Of a DNA stretch of 64,000 nt, positions 11,864 to 21,328 are shown piece by piece. A model generated the notes under the pieces. The model was not told the origin of the DNA and made no database searches. It saw only the letters and a list, made by a program, of their open reading frames with translations. Positions within the stretch are counted from its first letter, which is position 1; each line of letters starts with the position of its first letter. Source of the DNA: Semisulcospira habei (Eukaryota > Mollusca > Gastropoda > Semisulcospiridae); NCBI GenBank assembly GCA_036245525.1, contig BTPG01000001.1, forward strand, positions 180,530,736-180,594,735, in the 5' to 3' direction. The position numbers were made by a program, and so were the translations under genes.

Positions 11864-12647
11864 TGCTCCAAGGTCAAGCAGTTCACAAACGAATCACAAC
11901 GATCTTTGTATGTTTGATTTTTGCACATTATGCTTTGCCAAATCGCTAGAGCACCTATCGGCAAAAATCTGCAGGTCCTTTCGAAACGACTCGCAGCTGC
12001 AGATGATGTTTGTGCCTATTCTGGACACGAGCAGTTACGTTTTCCTGTATATTACGATTATACGAGTTCTTCAGTCTCACTCTGTCTGTCATGTTGACTA
12101 GATTCCTCTGCGGATTTGTCTAAACAACGCGCTTTAGCTTGCAATCCGTCGAAAACATACTTGCAAGGTGCGAGTTGTATCCGACACGAAGATAGCCGAA
12201 CAGTCTCGGAAATACATTTTAACCAATCAGAGATGCACTTTTTGTGGTGCTCCTGATCGAAATCGTCATAAGACCAAATTTGGAAGTTATCGACAAATTT
12301 CTAGGGTTGCCTCAGGTAAGTTTTTTTTTTTTTTTCCCCCGTTAATTGTTCGTTTAGGCTAGGGTGAAGGACAAATCAGTGCCGGGGAAAGAAGCGGCTT
12401 TCAAACGACATAACCTTTTTTCACTGCGGTACGAAGAATGTGCGCTTTGACCAGGTTCGAAAGTAAGCAAAATGCACATATTTTGAGCGAAAACAAATGT
12501 AAACAAACTCCGGGTACGAGTGTTCGTTAAAAACTTTGAGGGAAAAGGAGTATGTTTTCGCAGAGAGGACACTCAGAACTTATTTTCAGGAACACCCAAA
12601 GTGACAGATTTTTTTCAAATTGGAAGTGACCTAGCTCGCCTTAACTT
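11863..12647. other. No recognised feature
   Basis: No motif-bearing frame. A poly-T tract lies at 12319-12335. Nothing else is seen. Confidence 0.4.
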
Positions 12648-13015
12648 TAGAAAAAGCCACCAAGGAAATAGCAAAAAACACTGTCAAGGGAGAGGATTGT
12701 GCATTATCGACCAATGATCATAGATCTACTTTGGTCAAAGCACAAAAAAGGAAAAAGGGGTGCACTATGTAAGTGACTGGAAGCAATGTATCCGGAAAAG
12801 CATTTTACTGTGGTTTGTGCAGGGTCATACATTGCATGCCTCCAACTATAGCCAAATGTCCATGCATTCTAAGAGAGAACCTACTAAAAAGGGAGAAGGG
12901 GTTGCAGTCGAAATTGTAATAATAAATGAGACCAAAGGAGTTGAATGCCAGTGCTTGTAATTTAGAAGAAACTACCAAGTAAGTAGGAAAAAGCACTGTC
13001 AGGGGAGATAATTGT
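12648..13015 (+). repeat. Tandem unit of about 310 bp (copy 2 split by a LINE)
   Basis: The phrase around 12660-12750 (CACTGTCAAGGGAGAGGATT, then ATCATAGATCTAC) recurs as CACTGTCAGGGGAGATAATT at 12994-13013. It continues after the LINE at 16947-17050 (ATCATTGATCTACTGTGGTC). A tandem unit was therefore cut by the LINE at 13016-16946. Confidence 0.6.
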
Positions 13016-13176
13016 AATAATAATAATAATAAAGGTAATTTGTATAGCGCCTAATCACCAAGGTGCTCTAGGCGCTTTACAATCACAGTAATGAAACAGT
13101 GAAGCAGAATACACAAACAAGCACATACAACAAAAAATATACATTAATTTACAAGGGCAAAAACTCACACCACACA

Positions 13177-13177
<1 letters not shown>

Positions 13178-13261
<84 letters not shown>
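13178..13261. repeat. (AC)n inside the LINE 3' UTR
   Basis: About 40 AC units lie within the transcribed 3' end of the minus-strand LINE. It is unclear whether they were part of the active element or grew later. Confidence 0.9.
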
Positions 13262-13264
<3 letters not shown>

Positions 13265-13290
13265 TGATGAGCCGGCAGACAAAATGGTCT

Positions 13291-14898
13291 TTACGTATAT
13301 GCAACAGAGAAAAGGTGTGTTTTAAGCTTGGATTTGAAAATGGAAAGAGATGATGAGTGACGCACATCAGCTGGGAGAGCGTTCCATGTAATGGGACCAA
13401 AATACGAAAATGCACGATGACCTTGAGTGACCTTATTACGTCTAGGGATACGGAAAACACGAGTGTCTGAAGCAGAGCGTAGTGAGCGGGACGGTCTATA
13501 CAGCTGGACAAGATCAGACAAGTAAGGAGGGGCAGAACCAGAGATGATGTTGAAACAAATAACACAGACTTTATACTGAATTCTGTATGAAACTGGCAGC
13601 CAGTGCAAATTAGCTAGTAGAGGCATAATGTGTTCACGTTTCGGTACACGAAAAATCAGACGTGCAGCACAGTTCATGACTCTCTGGATTTGGTCAAGAA
13701 GATTTTGCGGAACACCGGACAAAAGAGAATTGCAATAGTCTATTCGGGACAGCACAAGGGAGGTAACAAGTGTTTTGGTAACTTCAACAGTCAGCAGATG
13801 TCGAACAGTGCTGATCCTTCTGAGTTCAATGAAGGCAAGCTGGCAAACTTTCTTCACTTGTTCCTTCATTGTCAGCCTGTTGTCAAAAATGACACCCAAG
13901 TTACGGGCCGAGCTAGAAAAGGAGATGGCACTCTCGCCCACCATCATTGACTCAGGTAGATCAGCACTGCACGTAGAGGAGCACATCATTCGGAGGGACT
14001 CAGTTTTGTCACTGTTCAGCTGGAGCTTGTTCTGTGTGGTCCACTTCTGAACATCACAAATACAAGCCTCCAAAGACTGCACCATTTGATCGACATGTTC
14101 ACGAAGGGAGTGTTTGTACAATTCTGTATCATCTGCATATAAATGATAAGAAACTAAGTGACGCTCAATGACATGCGACAGGGGCTGTGTATACAAAGTA
14201 AAGAGAACAGGCCTCAAGACCGACCCCTGTGGAACGCCACAAAGCAGCTCAACAGGGTGGGACTCAAATCCTGCCACTGAAACCATCTGCAAGCGACCAA
14301 CAAAGTAGGATTGGAAAAATTTCAGTGCTGTGCTTTGAATGCCAAACACATCACGAAGGCGGGCAAGTAAAATGTCATGGTCAATGGTATCAAACGCTGC
14401 GCTCAGATCGAGCAGAGTCAGAACAGAGATTAGATCTTCATCGCTAGCACCAAGTAGGTCATTCACAACACGCAGCAATGCTGTCTCCGTGCTATGACCA
14501 GACCTATATGCTGACTGGAACACATGCCACAGACCATTATTCTTGATATGGTCTAGCAGCTGCGTGAGCACTATCTTTTCCAGAAGCTTTGAAAGAAAAG
14601 GTAGGTTGGATACGGGTCTGTAGTTGTTCAAACTCTTGGGATCAAGTGAAGCTTTCTTTAAGAGCGGCTTAACAATTGCAGTTTTGAAACAGGTAGGTAC
14701 AGTGCCGTGCAAGAGGGACTCATTTACAATAGCTGTAACAACTGGTACAATTGCATCTTTACATTCAAAAAGAAGGGACGAAGGCACAGGGTCTTGCTCA
14801 CAGGTTTTGAGAGACATCTTACTCATGGTGTCTAGCACTACCTTTTCAGTCACTGGACTGAAGCATGCAAGAGGAGTGCCAGCAAAACAAATGAGCAA
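13291..14898 (-). CDS. L2-like LINE reverse transcriptase
   Basis: A 535-codon open frame with the full RT core: LNNYRPVSNLPFLSKLLEK, FQSAYRSGHSTETALL, LLDLSAAFDTIDHDILL (motif A), GVPQGSV.RPVLFTLYTQPL, YHLYADDTEL (catalytic YADD near residue 254), and the thumb with SRIDYCNSLLSG. It ends with the AFSYFGPITWNALP block that closes L2/CR1 proteins. The usual LGP after GVPQGSV reads LRP. The upstream end overlaps the endonuclease frame by 49 bases in a different phase, which shows a frameshift, so endonuclease and RT are no longer made as one chain. Confidence 0.85.
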   Translation of the reverse strand: MLICFAGTPLACFSPVTEKVVLDTMSKMSLKTCEQDPVPSSLLFECKDAIVPVVTAIVNESLLHGTVPTCFKTAIVKPLLKKASLDPKSLNNYRPVSNLPFLSKLLEKIVLTQLLDHIKNNGLWHVFQSAYRSGHSTETALLRVVNDLLGASDEDLISVLTLLDLSAAFDTIDHDILLARLRDVFGIQSTALKFFQSYFVGRLQMVSVAGFESHPVELLCGVPQGSVLRPVLFTLYTQPLSHVIERHLVSYHLYADDTELYKHSLREHVDQMVQSLEACICDVQKWTTQNKLQLNSDKTESLRMMCSSTCSADLPESMMVGESAISFSSSARNLGVIFDNRLTMKEQVKKVCQLAFIELRRISTVRHLLTVEVTKTLVTSLVLSRIDYCNSLLSGVPQNLLDQIQRVMNCAARLIFRVPKREHIMPLLANLHWLPVSYRIQYKVCVICFNIISGSAPPYLSDLVQLYRPSRSLRSASDTRVFRIPRRNKVTQGHRAFSYFGPITWNALPADVRHSSSLSIFKSKLKTHLFSVAYT

Positions 14899-16100
14899 GA
14901 TGTATCAGCATCATCACATTTGTCAATGTTGTCACGTATTGTTCTGACTTTGGAACAGAAAAAGCGAGAAAACAGTTCTGGGAGGTCACGGATTGGGTGT
15001 GTGCTGGGCAGTTGAACAGATTTGGTCTTACCCAAGAGTCCATTAGTCACACGGAAAAGTTCTTTGCAAGTACTTGCTGCAGCAACTTTTGCGCAGATGA
15101 AAGCAATCTTGGCATTGGTGGTCAAGCGAGTGATTTTATTCTTCAAACCATTCAGAATCTGTTTATGAACAGTCAGCCCAGACTTGAGCCAACGCCTCTC
15201 TGCCTGACGCCTTTCGTGCTTCAAGGTGCGCAGTTCAGCGGCCACAGATGGGTACCAGGGCGTGGAGTGATGCTGCGACACCCGGCGGCGAGTGGCGGGA
15301 GCATGCTGGTCTAGGACAGCCCGCAGACCAGCGTTGAGTTGCTCGGCCGAGATGTGGGGACGGATGCTGACAAAGTCTGCAACATCGGCTATGAACTTGC
15401 CATGGTCGATCCCCTTGAGGTTCCTTGAAGTCTTGGTAACAGGCTGCAGCTGAGGTTTGGTTATATCCAAAAGACACAGAACTGGAAAATGGTCAGAAGA
15501 CATGGTGTGGCTCACAGAGGCGGACCTAAAGATGGAGTCCTCCTCTCTATATACGACCCAGTCGAGTGTATGACCTTTGGTATGAGTAGGCTGATGCACG
15601 CCTTGAGACAGACTGAAGGTTTGTAATAGATCAAGCATACGAGCCGTGTTGGTGTTGGAAGGACAGTCGAATTGAAAGTTGAAGTCGCCGACAATCACAA
15701 GCTTACCACCCAAAGAATTACAGTGCTCCGTGAAATCGGCAAACTCGCTGAAAAACGTAGTGTCTGTGAGTTTATTCTTTCTGTTGGGGGGTGGACGGTA
15801 CAGACAGTACAGGTGCACATGCTGCGGCACAGAAAGTGTCAACTGGGCAAGCTCAAACGTTGAATGAGAAAAGGGGAACGATGATGTGATGTTGGCATGC
15901 TCCAATAAACTGTCACGGATCAAAAAAGCCAGTCCTCCACCACGGGGGAAGGATCTAAGGCAATAGCCAGATGGAGTTATGTCCACACACTTCGCCTCGT
16001 CTCCTTGACATTTAAGCCAGGTCTCTGTCAGGAACAACACATCGATGTTCTGGTCATGCACAAAATTACATATCTCAGTCCTTTTGTCACGCTGTCCCAC
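14850..16100 (-). CDS. LINE AP-like endonuclease domain
   Basis: The frame carries an exonuclease/endonuclease/phosphatase fold, which nicks target DNA for target-primed reverse transcription. Visible blocks are FLTETWLK (catalytic Glu), the PRGGGLAFLIRDS loop, CLYRPPPN, VIVGDFNFQFD (catalytic Asp/Asn), LDWVVYRE and SSDHFPVL (catalytic Asp-His). The FNAQS block that belongs just upstream is present in the same phase from about 16118. The linker to RT ends in the KVRTIRDNID segment before the frame change. Confidence 0.85.
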   Translation of the reverse strand: MGQRDKRTEICNFVHDQNIDVLFLTETWLKCQGDEAKCVDITPSGYCLRSFPRGGGLAFLIRDSLLEHANITSSFPFSHSTFELAQLTLSVPQHVHLYCLYRPPPNRKNKLTDTTFFSEFADFTEHCNSLGGKLVIVGDFNFQFDCPSNTNTARMLDLLQTFSLSQGVHQPTHTKGHTLDWVVYREEDSIFRSASVSHTMSSDHFPVLCLLDITKPQLQPVTKTSRNLKGIDHGKFIADVADFVSIRPHISAEQLNAGLRAVLDQHAPATRRRVSQHHSTPWYPSVAAELRTLKHERRQAERRWLKSGLTVHKQILNGLKNKITRLTTNAKIAFICAKVAAASTCKELFRVTNGLLGKTKSVQLPSTHPIRDLPELFSRFFCSKVRTIRDNIDKCDDADTSCSFVLLALLLHASVQ

Positions 16101-16125
16101 TGATTGTGCATTGAAAGTACAGACG

Positions 16126-16923
16126 TTAAAATATTTCTGCTGAGGTTTTGCAGATGAGGTTTTCAGGCGAAACTATGTCCTTTGCGGGTGCACATGGCAA
16201 CGTGTTGGACCTGCCAGTGATGAGAACAATAATTTGTCTCTGTTTCCTCCTACCACCTCTCCGGGTCCGTTTACGAGGCAAATTACACCCTATCCCCAAA
16301 CTCCGAAGATGGAGGATGAGAGTGGGGTCCAGACGTATGGCCACAGGTCTAATACTCAACAAATCATCTCTGGAATACTTGTGTTGTGGAACAGTAGGCG
16401 GTAGATTAGAGGGGTTCACTGGCAGGCTGGATTGATACACAGTGCATGATGATGGACTGGTGACACTGACAGACTGGGTCACTGTAGGCAGACCAGAAGA
16501 GTTTATCTGTAGACTGGTTGTACACACAGTGTATGACGATGGACTAGTGACACAGTCAGTCAGGGGCACAGTAGGTAGGCCAGACAAGCTCACATGCAGA
16601 CTGCGTGTATTCACGGTACTACAATTTACATAGTTGAACTGTGACACTGAGGACAGCCTGTGTGAGTTCACGTGTAGACTGAGTAGGTGCAAAGGTACGG
16701 CAGGTGCAGTCAAGCGTGACTGCCACTGAGCCAGTAGAGCAAAAAACAGAAAAAGCCAAAGCATTTTCCACTCTGTAGGAAATGGTCCACAAAAAAGATA
16801 CCAAAATGTAGCCCAGTTCATCATGAACATGAAGATGACATACTCCAAAAGGGGCAATACAGCCACAATTACACACGAAACAATGGGAGAGAGGTTCACT
16901 CTGCCTGTAAGGCGTATGAACAC
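16126..16923 (-). CDS. LINE N-terminal region: hydrophobic segment, repeats, Arg-rich motif
   Basis: 265 codons. Residues about 10-65 are strongly hydrophobic (IVSCVIVAVLPLLEYVIF and WLFLFFALLAQW), like one to three membrane helices. Residues about 95-185 hold three similar units of about 36 residues containing SGLPTV and VTSPSS. A SRDDLLSIR block follows, then LPRKRTRRGGRRKQR, the Arg-rich motif often found before the endonuclease in L2/CR1 proteins. The stop at the end is one frame off from the endonuclease start, so it probably once continued into it. A membrane role is only inferred from composition. Confidence 0.6.
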   Translation of the reverse strand: MFIRLTGRVNLSPIVSCVIVAVLPLLEYVIFMFMMNWATFWYLFCGPFPTEWKMLWLFLFFALLAQWQSRLTAPAVPLHLLSLHVNSHRLSSVSQFNYVNCSTVNTRSLHVSLSGLPTVPLTDCVTSPSSYTVCTTSLQINSSGLPTVTQSVSVTSPSSCTVYQSSLPVNPSNLPPTVPQHKYSRDDLLSIRPVAIRLDPTLILHLRSLGIGCNLPRKRTRRGGRRKQRQIIVLITGRSNTLPCAPAKDIVSPENLICKTSAEIF

Positions 16924-16946
16924 TACTCACCGTATATAATTGGTAT

Positions 16947-17269
16947 ATAATTGTGCATTATATACCAATGATCATTGATCTACTGTGGTCAAAGCACAGA
17001 AAAAAGGATAGGAAAGAGGGATGTGCTAAGTACGTGAGTGGAAACAATGCATAATATGGAAGCCTTCAACTTTGCCTTCCAGACGATCTGAGAAGTAATG
17101 GTGACCAAATTAGAAATTCACAGTGCAATTTCCAGTCTCAATAATATGTGTGACGGGAGGTTGACTTTACCAAATATACATGATATTCTACTGCACACGC
17201 GCATGCTCTTCTGACAGCGCGTTCGATGAGTGTGCGTGTGCGCGCGCTAAATACGTCATCTACAGTATT

Positions 17270-17270
<1 letters not shown>
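16947..17270. repeat. Resumed tandem unit and unassigned sequence
   Basis: From 16947 to about 17060 this continues the unit split by the LINE. The rest has a CG/TG-rich alternating purine-pyrimidine stretch at 17195-17250 and no gene. Confidence 0.45.
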
Positions 17271-17769
<499 letters not shown>

Positions 17770-18073
17770 TATTGTGGTCTTAACGTAAAGGCAATAAACA
17801 CGATTTCACAGTGACATTAATCTGAGAGATATATCGTAATATAAAAACACGTCAATTGCATCATAGCTGATAGCTGGACAATACTGTATATGCATTACAT
17901 GTATACAGTAAACAGTGGGACAGATGGGACAGGTCTGGCGTTTGTTTGCATCATTAAAAGTCTGGACAGCGGTTGGATAAAAAATGTTTTAAAAACTACT
18001 CGAGCGTGTTCCGATCGCTCTATAACGGCACCCTGATGGCAGCATCTCAAACAACTCATGGGCTAAGTGGGAA
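17770..18073. other. No recognised feature
   Basis: Short unassigned gap before the RTE-like fragment. Nothing is recognised. Confidence 0.4.
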
Positions 18074-18946
18074 TCATTCCTCATTTCGTAGAAGAGGGAC
18101 TCCAAAGCGGGCAAATCGATACCTATGATTTTCGATAACAACCAGGTGATGGTCTGAAGCAACGTCGGCTCCTCTCTTCGCTCGGACGTCCTGGAGAGAT
18201 CTTCGGAACCTTCTCGAGATGCACACGTGGTCGATCTGATTCTCCGTTAAATGGTCCGGTGATACCCATGTCGCCTTGTGGATGCGCTTGTGCGGGAAGA
18301 CTGTGCCGCCTATGACAAGGTTGCTTATGGCGCATAGGTCTGCAAATCTCTCTCCGTTATCGTTCATTACTCCCAAACCCTGCTGCCCCATAACCTTCTC
18401 GAAGCCCCTGTTATCGCTGCCGACCTTGGCGTTGAAATCGCCCATGATGATGTTGAAATCTCTTCTAGAGAGGGTTCCAACGATGGTCTGCAGTCTATTA
18501 TAAAACTGGTCTTTGGTCTCGTCATCGCTGTCGTTGGTTGGGGCATAGCACTGGATGATGTTCATGCTAATCCTCTTCTGCTGTGTTCTGAACGAGGCTG
18601 TGATGATGCGTGGGCCATGGGCTTCCCACCCGATGAGAGCACTCTGCGCAGTTTTGGAGAGCATGAGAGCCACTCCCTCTGTGTGTGGTGCATTGTCCTC
18701 CTCATGGCCGGAAAACAGCAGCCTCTCTCCTGTGGTCAGTCTCTTCTGTCCGCTGCCCGTCCATCTGGCCTCACTGATGCCAAGGACGTCGAGACGGTAG
18801 TTCCTCATCTCCACTGCCACCTGAGCTGTTTTCCCTGCTTCGTACATGGTCTTCACATTCCATGTTCCGATGTTGATGGTTGCCCTGGTCGAAAGGATGG
18901 TAGTCTGCTGAGTGGTTTCCTTTCGGCTTTCACCACCCCGCGTCAT
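18074..18946 (-). pseudogene. RTE-like endonuclease, isolated 5' part
   Basis: 290 codons with the endonuclease domain: GTWNVKTMYEAGKTAQ, ISEARWTGSGQ, GHEEDNAPHTEGVAL, IQCYAPTND, IMGDFNAKVG, KATWVSPDH..ENQIDH and ADVASDHHL. It is clearly related to the full element at 21329-24630 but is a different subfamily. The coding sense is lost just after SDHHLV (about 18130), and there is no RT. A 3'-less LINE is unusual because LINEs normally lose 5' sequence, so a deletion or recombination has removed the rest. The 5' UTR to about 19115 resembles that of the full element (GGTTGGGCGTGGGG core). Confidence 0.75.
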
Positions 18947-19119
18947 AAATCCTCCAGCTGAAGGTCCATCCTCTCCCAGGGCCGAGTCAGTTGTTGGTTT
19001 TCTTGTTGGCGTTTCTGTAGCAATGTGTGTTTTTATGGGGTGGAGCAGCTGACCCCACGCCCAACCCTCCTCCTTTCACATCCGGGCTTGGGACCGGCCA
19101 TGGCGGAGTTCCAGTTTTT

Positions 19120-19226
19120 ACTACTTTGTTTAATTTGGATCGCTCTTTCTGTGTGGTGCTGCCAAACCAAACGGTCAGGGAGAAGTTCAAAATACTTTCA
19201 ATAACTGCCCGGTAGAAGTTGGTCAA
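19120..19226 (-). pseudogene. Small RT thumb fragment of another LINE
   Basis: About 36 codons read TNFYRAVIESILNF and TVWFGSTTQKERSKLNKVV, a phrase typical of the region after the RT core in several vertebrate and invertebrate LINEs. It runs directly into the 5' UTR of the RTE-like fragment on the same strand, so two unrelated pieces have been joined. Confidence 0.5.
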
Positions 19227-19259
19227 AATTTGTCTGCTGACGCCAAACGTTTGTTTTTA

Positions 19260-19300
<41 letters not shown>
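19260..19300. repeat. (ACT)n microsatellite, LINE tail
   Basis: About 13 units. It sits at the 3' end of the minus-strand L2-like copy where ATT would be expected, so the tail has changed or differs by subfamily. Confidence 0.85.
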
Positions 19301-21210
19301 ATATATAACTTTTCTATAGCGCAATATCACCACAAAGAAATGCTCAGAGCACTTTTCATCTAGATAATCTAACTAATTGAAATTAACTAACTAAGCTACC
19401 GACAACGTACAAAAAAATTCATAGGTCCAAATGCACACTGACACAATACTGAAATAATAAATATAACATTTCAAGAGCCTGATCAAATATATACATGTTG
19501 ATGGGAAAACGTAAGGTTTATCAATCCCTTCAAAGGCCAAATTGAAAAAAAAAATGTTTTCAATCTATCCATGAAAATGGCCAAAGATGGTGCATGTCGA
19601 ATATCATCGAGAAGACCCATTCCACAGTTTGGGAGCTTGAAAAGAAAAGGACCCCTGTCCAAAGGTTTTTAATGACACTCTGGGGGTAGTCAATATTCTG
19701 TCGTCAGTGCTGGAGCGCAATACACTGCAAGGTGTATAGACAGGAAGACTGGAAGACAGGTATACCGGGAGTGTTTTATCAAAGGCCTGAAAAGTGAGGG
19801 TAGCAATTTTGTATTAAATTCTGATCTTCACAGGAAGCCAGTGTAACTGCTTAAGCAAGGGAGTGATGTAGTCACGCTTTGATTTTTTTCAGTACAAGTC
19901 TTGCTGCGTGGTTTTGAATCTTCTGGAGCCTGTAGAGCAGATCGTTCGAAATACCTGACATTACAGAGTTACAGTAGTCAAGCCTTGACAAAATCTGTGA
20001 ACATGCGATTTGCTTACAGGCATCGTCATTAAGGTACTGTCTAAGATAGCAGCAGCGGCACAGGTGAGACACATGCTCGATCATGGACAGGACATTGTCA
20101 ATGTAAACACATTGGTTTTTCACACATTTGTTTAGATGGATGCCCTGTCCACAAACGATCAAGGACTCAACTCACCCTGGAGCGAGTGCCTACCACAATG
20201 GCATCTGTTTTTCCTTCTTTGAGCTTTAGCTTGTTGTCTGTCATTTAGTCTTTAACAGCTTCTAAGAGACGGGAACTATTTGACAGGAGCGTTTTTCTTC
20301 AGCTGTGTGTCATCGTAATATTTGTGATGTTCACATCATTTACTGGCGATCACCTCAGGCACAGGCTGGGTGTACAAAGAAAACAAGACCGGTCCGAGAA
20401 CTGAGCTTTTGGGCACGCCGTATCTCAGAAGGAGAGGAGCGAAAGTAGAATTCTGTATAATGACACGTTGGAACCTGTCAGACAAATATGAGCAGAACCA
20501 GTCAAGGACCCGTCCACGGATGCCAAAAGATACACTAAGTCTATTCAGAACGATGTTGTGGTCGAGCGTGTCGAACGCCAAAAACAGGTCCAATAATGAC
20601 AAGAGTGAAACACGTCCCTCGTCAGCGCAAGTAAGCAGGCTGTTGGTCACTTGAAGAAGAGCTGTTTCACAGCTATGATGCTTGCGGTAAGCGGACTGAT
20701 ACAACTCTAGCAGGTCATTTCTTGACACATAATCCAAAAGCTGATGAAAGACAGCCTTTTCTAACAGCTTAGAAATAAATGGAAGGTTGGAAGTGGGACG
20801 AAAGTTTTTCAAGTCATTTTGGTCTAGTCTAGGCTTCTTTAACAATGGTGTGACAACAGCCTGCTTAAACTGAGGAGATACAGCGCCAGACGTCAAGGAA
20901 TTGTTGATAATGCGTGTAATCACATGAATCAGATCCACACAGTCTTTCAGTAAATCTGTGGGAAGTGGGTCAAGCACACAGGATTTACATGGGGATTTGG
21001 CGATGAGTTCAGACACAAATTGCTCTGTTACAGGACAGAATTATGATAAACAAACACCGTCAAATGCGTGAAAAGTTGCGTTGCCAGCTCTGACGTCAAG
21101 GTCATCCCGAATTTTGCTGATTTTATCATCAAAGTACATACATAACCTGTCAGGTAGTTCAGCTGCATGCATGTTAGTTATCAAAGGCCTGATACATGCT
21201 GCCGCCGTGA
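19301..21210 (-). mobile_element. L2-like LINE, 5'-truncated and decayed
   Basis: On the minus strand: YFDDKISKIRDDLD (about 21130), RT 20336-21016 with LKNFRPTSNLPFISKLLEK, YQSAYRKHHSCETALL, LDLFLAFDTLDHNIVL and YGVPKSSVLGPVLFSLYTQ, then 19872-20162 with LSRLDYCNSVMSGISNDLL. The UTR ends in a GCGCTATAGAAAAG stretch before the ACT tail. Broken by several frame changes; the YADD region (20162-20336) is scrambled. The 5' end abuts the AAT tail of the next LINE at 21212. Confidence 0.75.
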
Positions 21211-21299
<89 letters not shown>

Positions 21300-21317
21300 C
21301 GGTAATAATAATGCGCT

Positions 21318-21328
21318 TATCTTATAAT
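21318..21328 (+). repeat. Left target-site duplication of the RTE-like element
   Basis: TATCTTATAAT here equals 24631-24641. An 11-bp exact direct repeat at both ends marks a target-primed insertion. Confidence 0.9.

Larger units (their letters stand above)
13016..16946 (-). mobile_element. Nearly full-length L2/CR1-like LINE
   Basis: Minus strand; flanked by ATAATTGT at 13008-13015 and 16947-16954, which I read as the target duplication. The host sequence resumes across the gap. From 5' to 3': N-terminal region with an Arg-rich motif, endonuclease, RT, a 3' UTR carrying an AC array (13178-13261) and GCGCC hairpin pieces, and a short ATT-type tail (13016-13032). Frame changes near 14870 and 16115 break what was one protein. 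Confidence 0.8.

Noticed and set aside
11760..12101. Poly-Tyr, poly-Ile, poly-Asn and poly-Leu frames over ATT/AAT arrays (also at 6035 and 21167)
   Set aside because: They come from LINE tails and do not encode a product.
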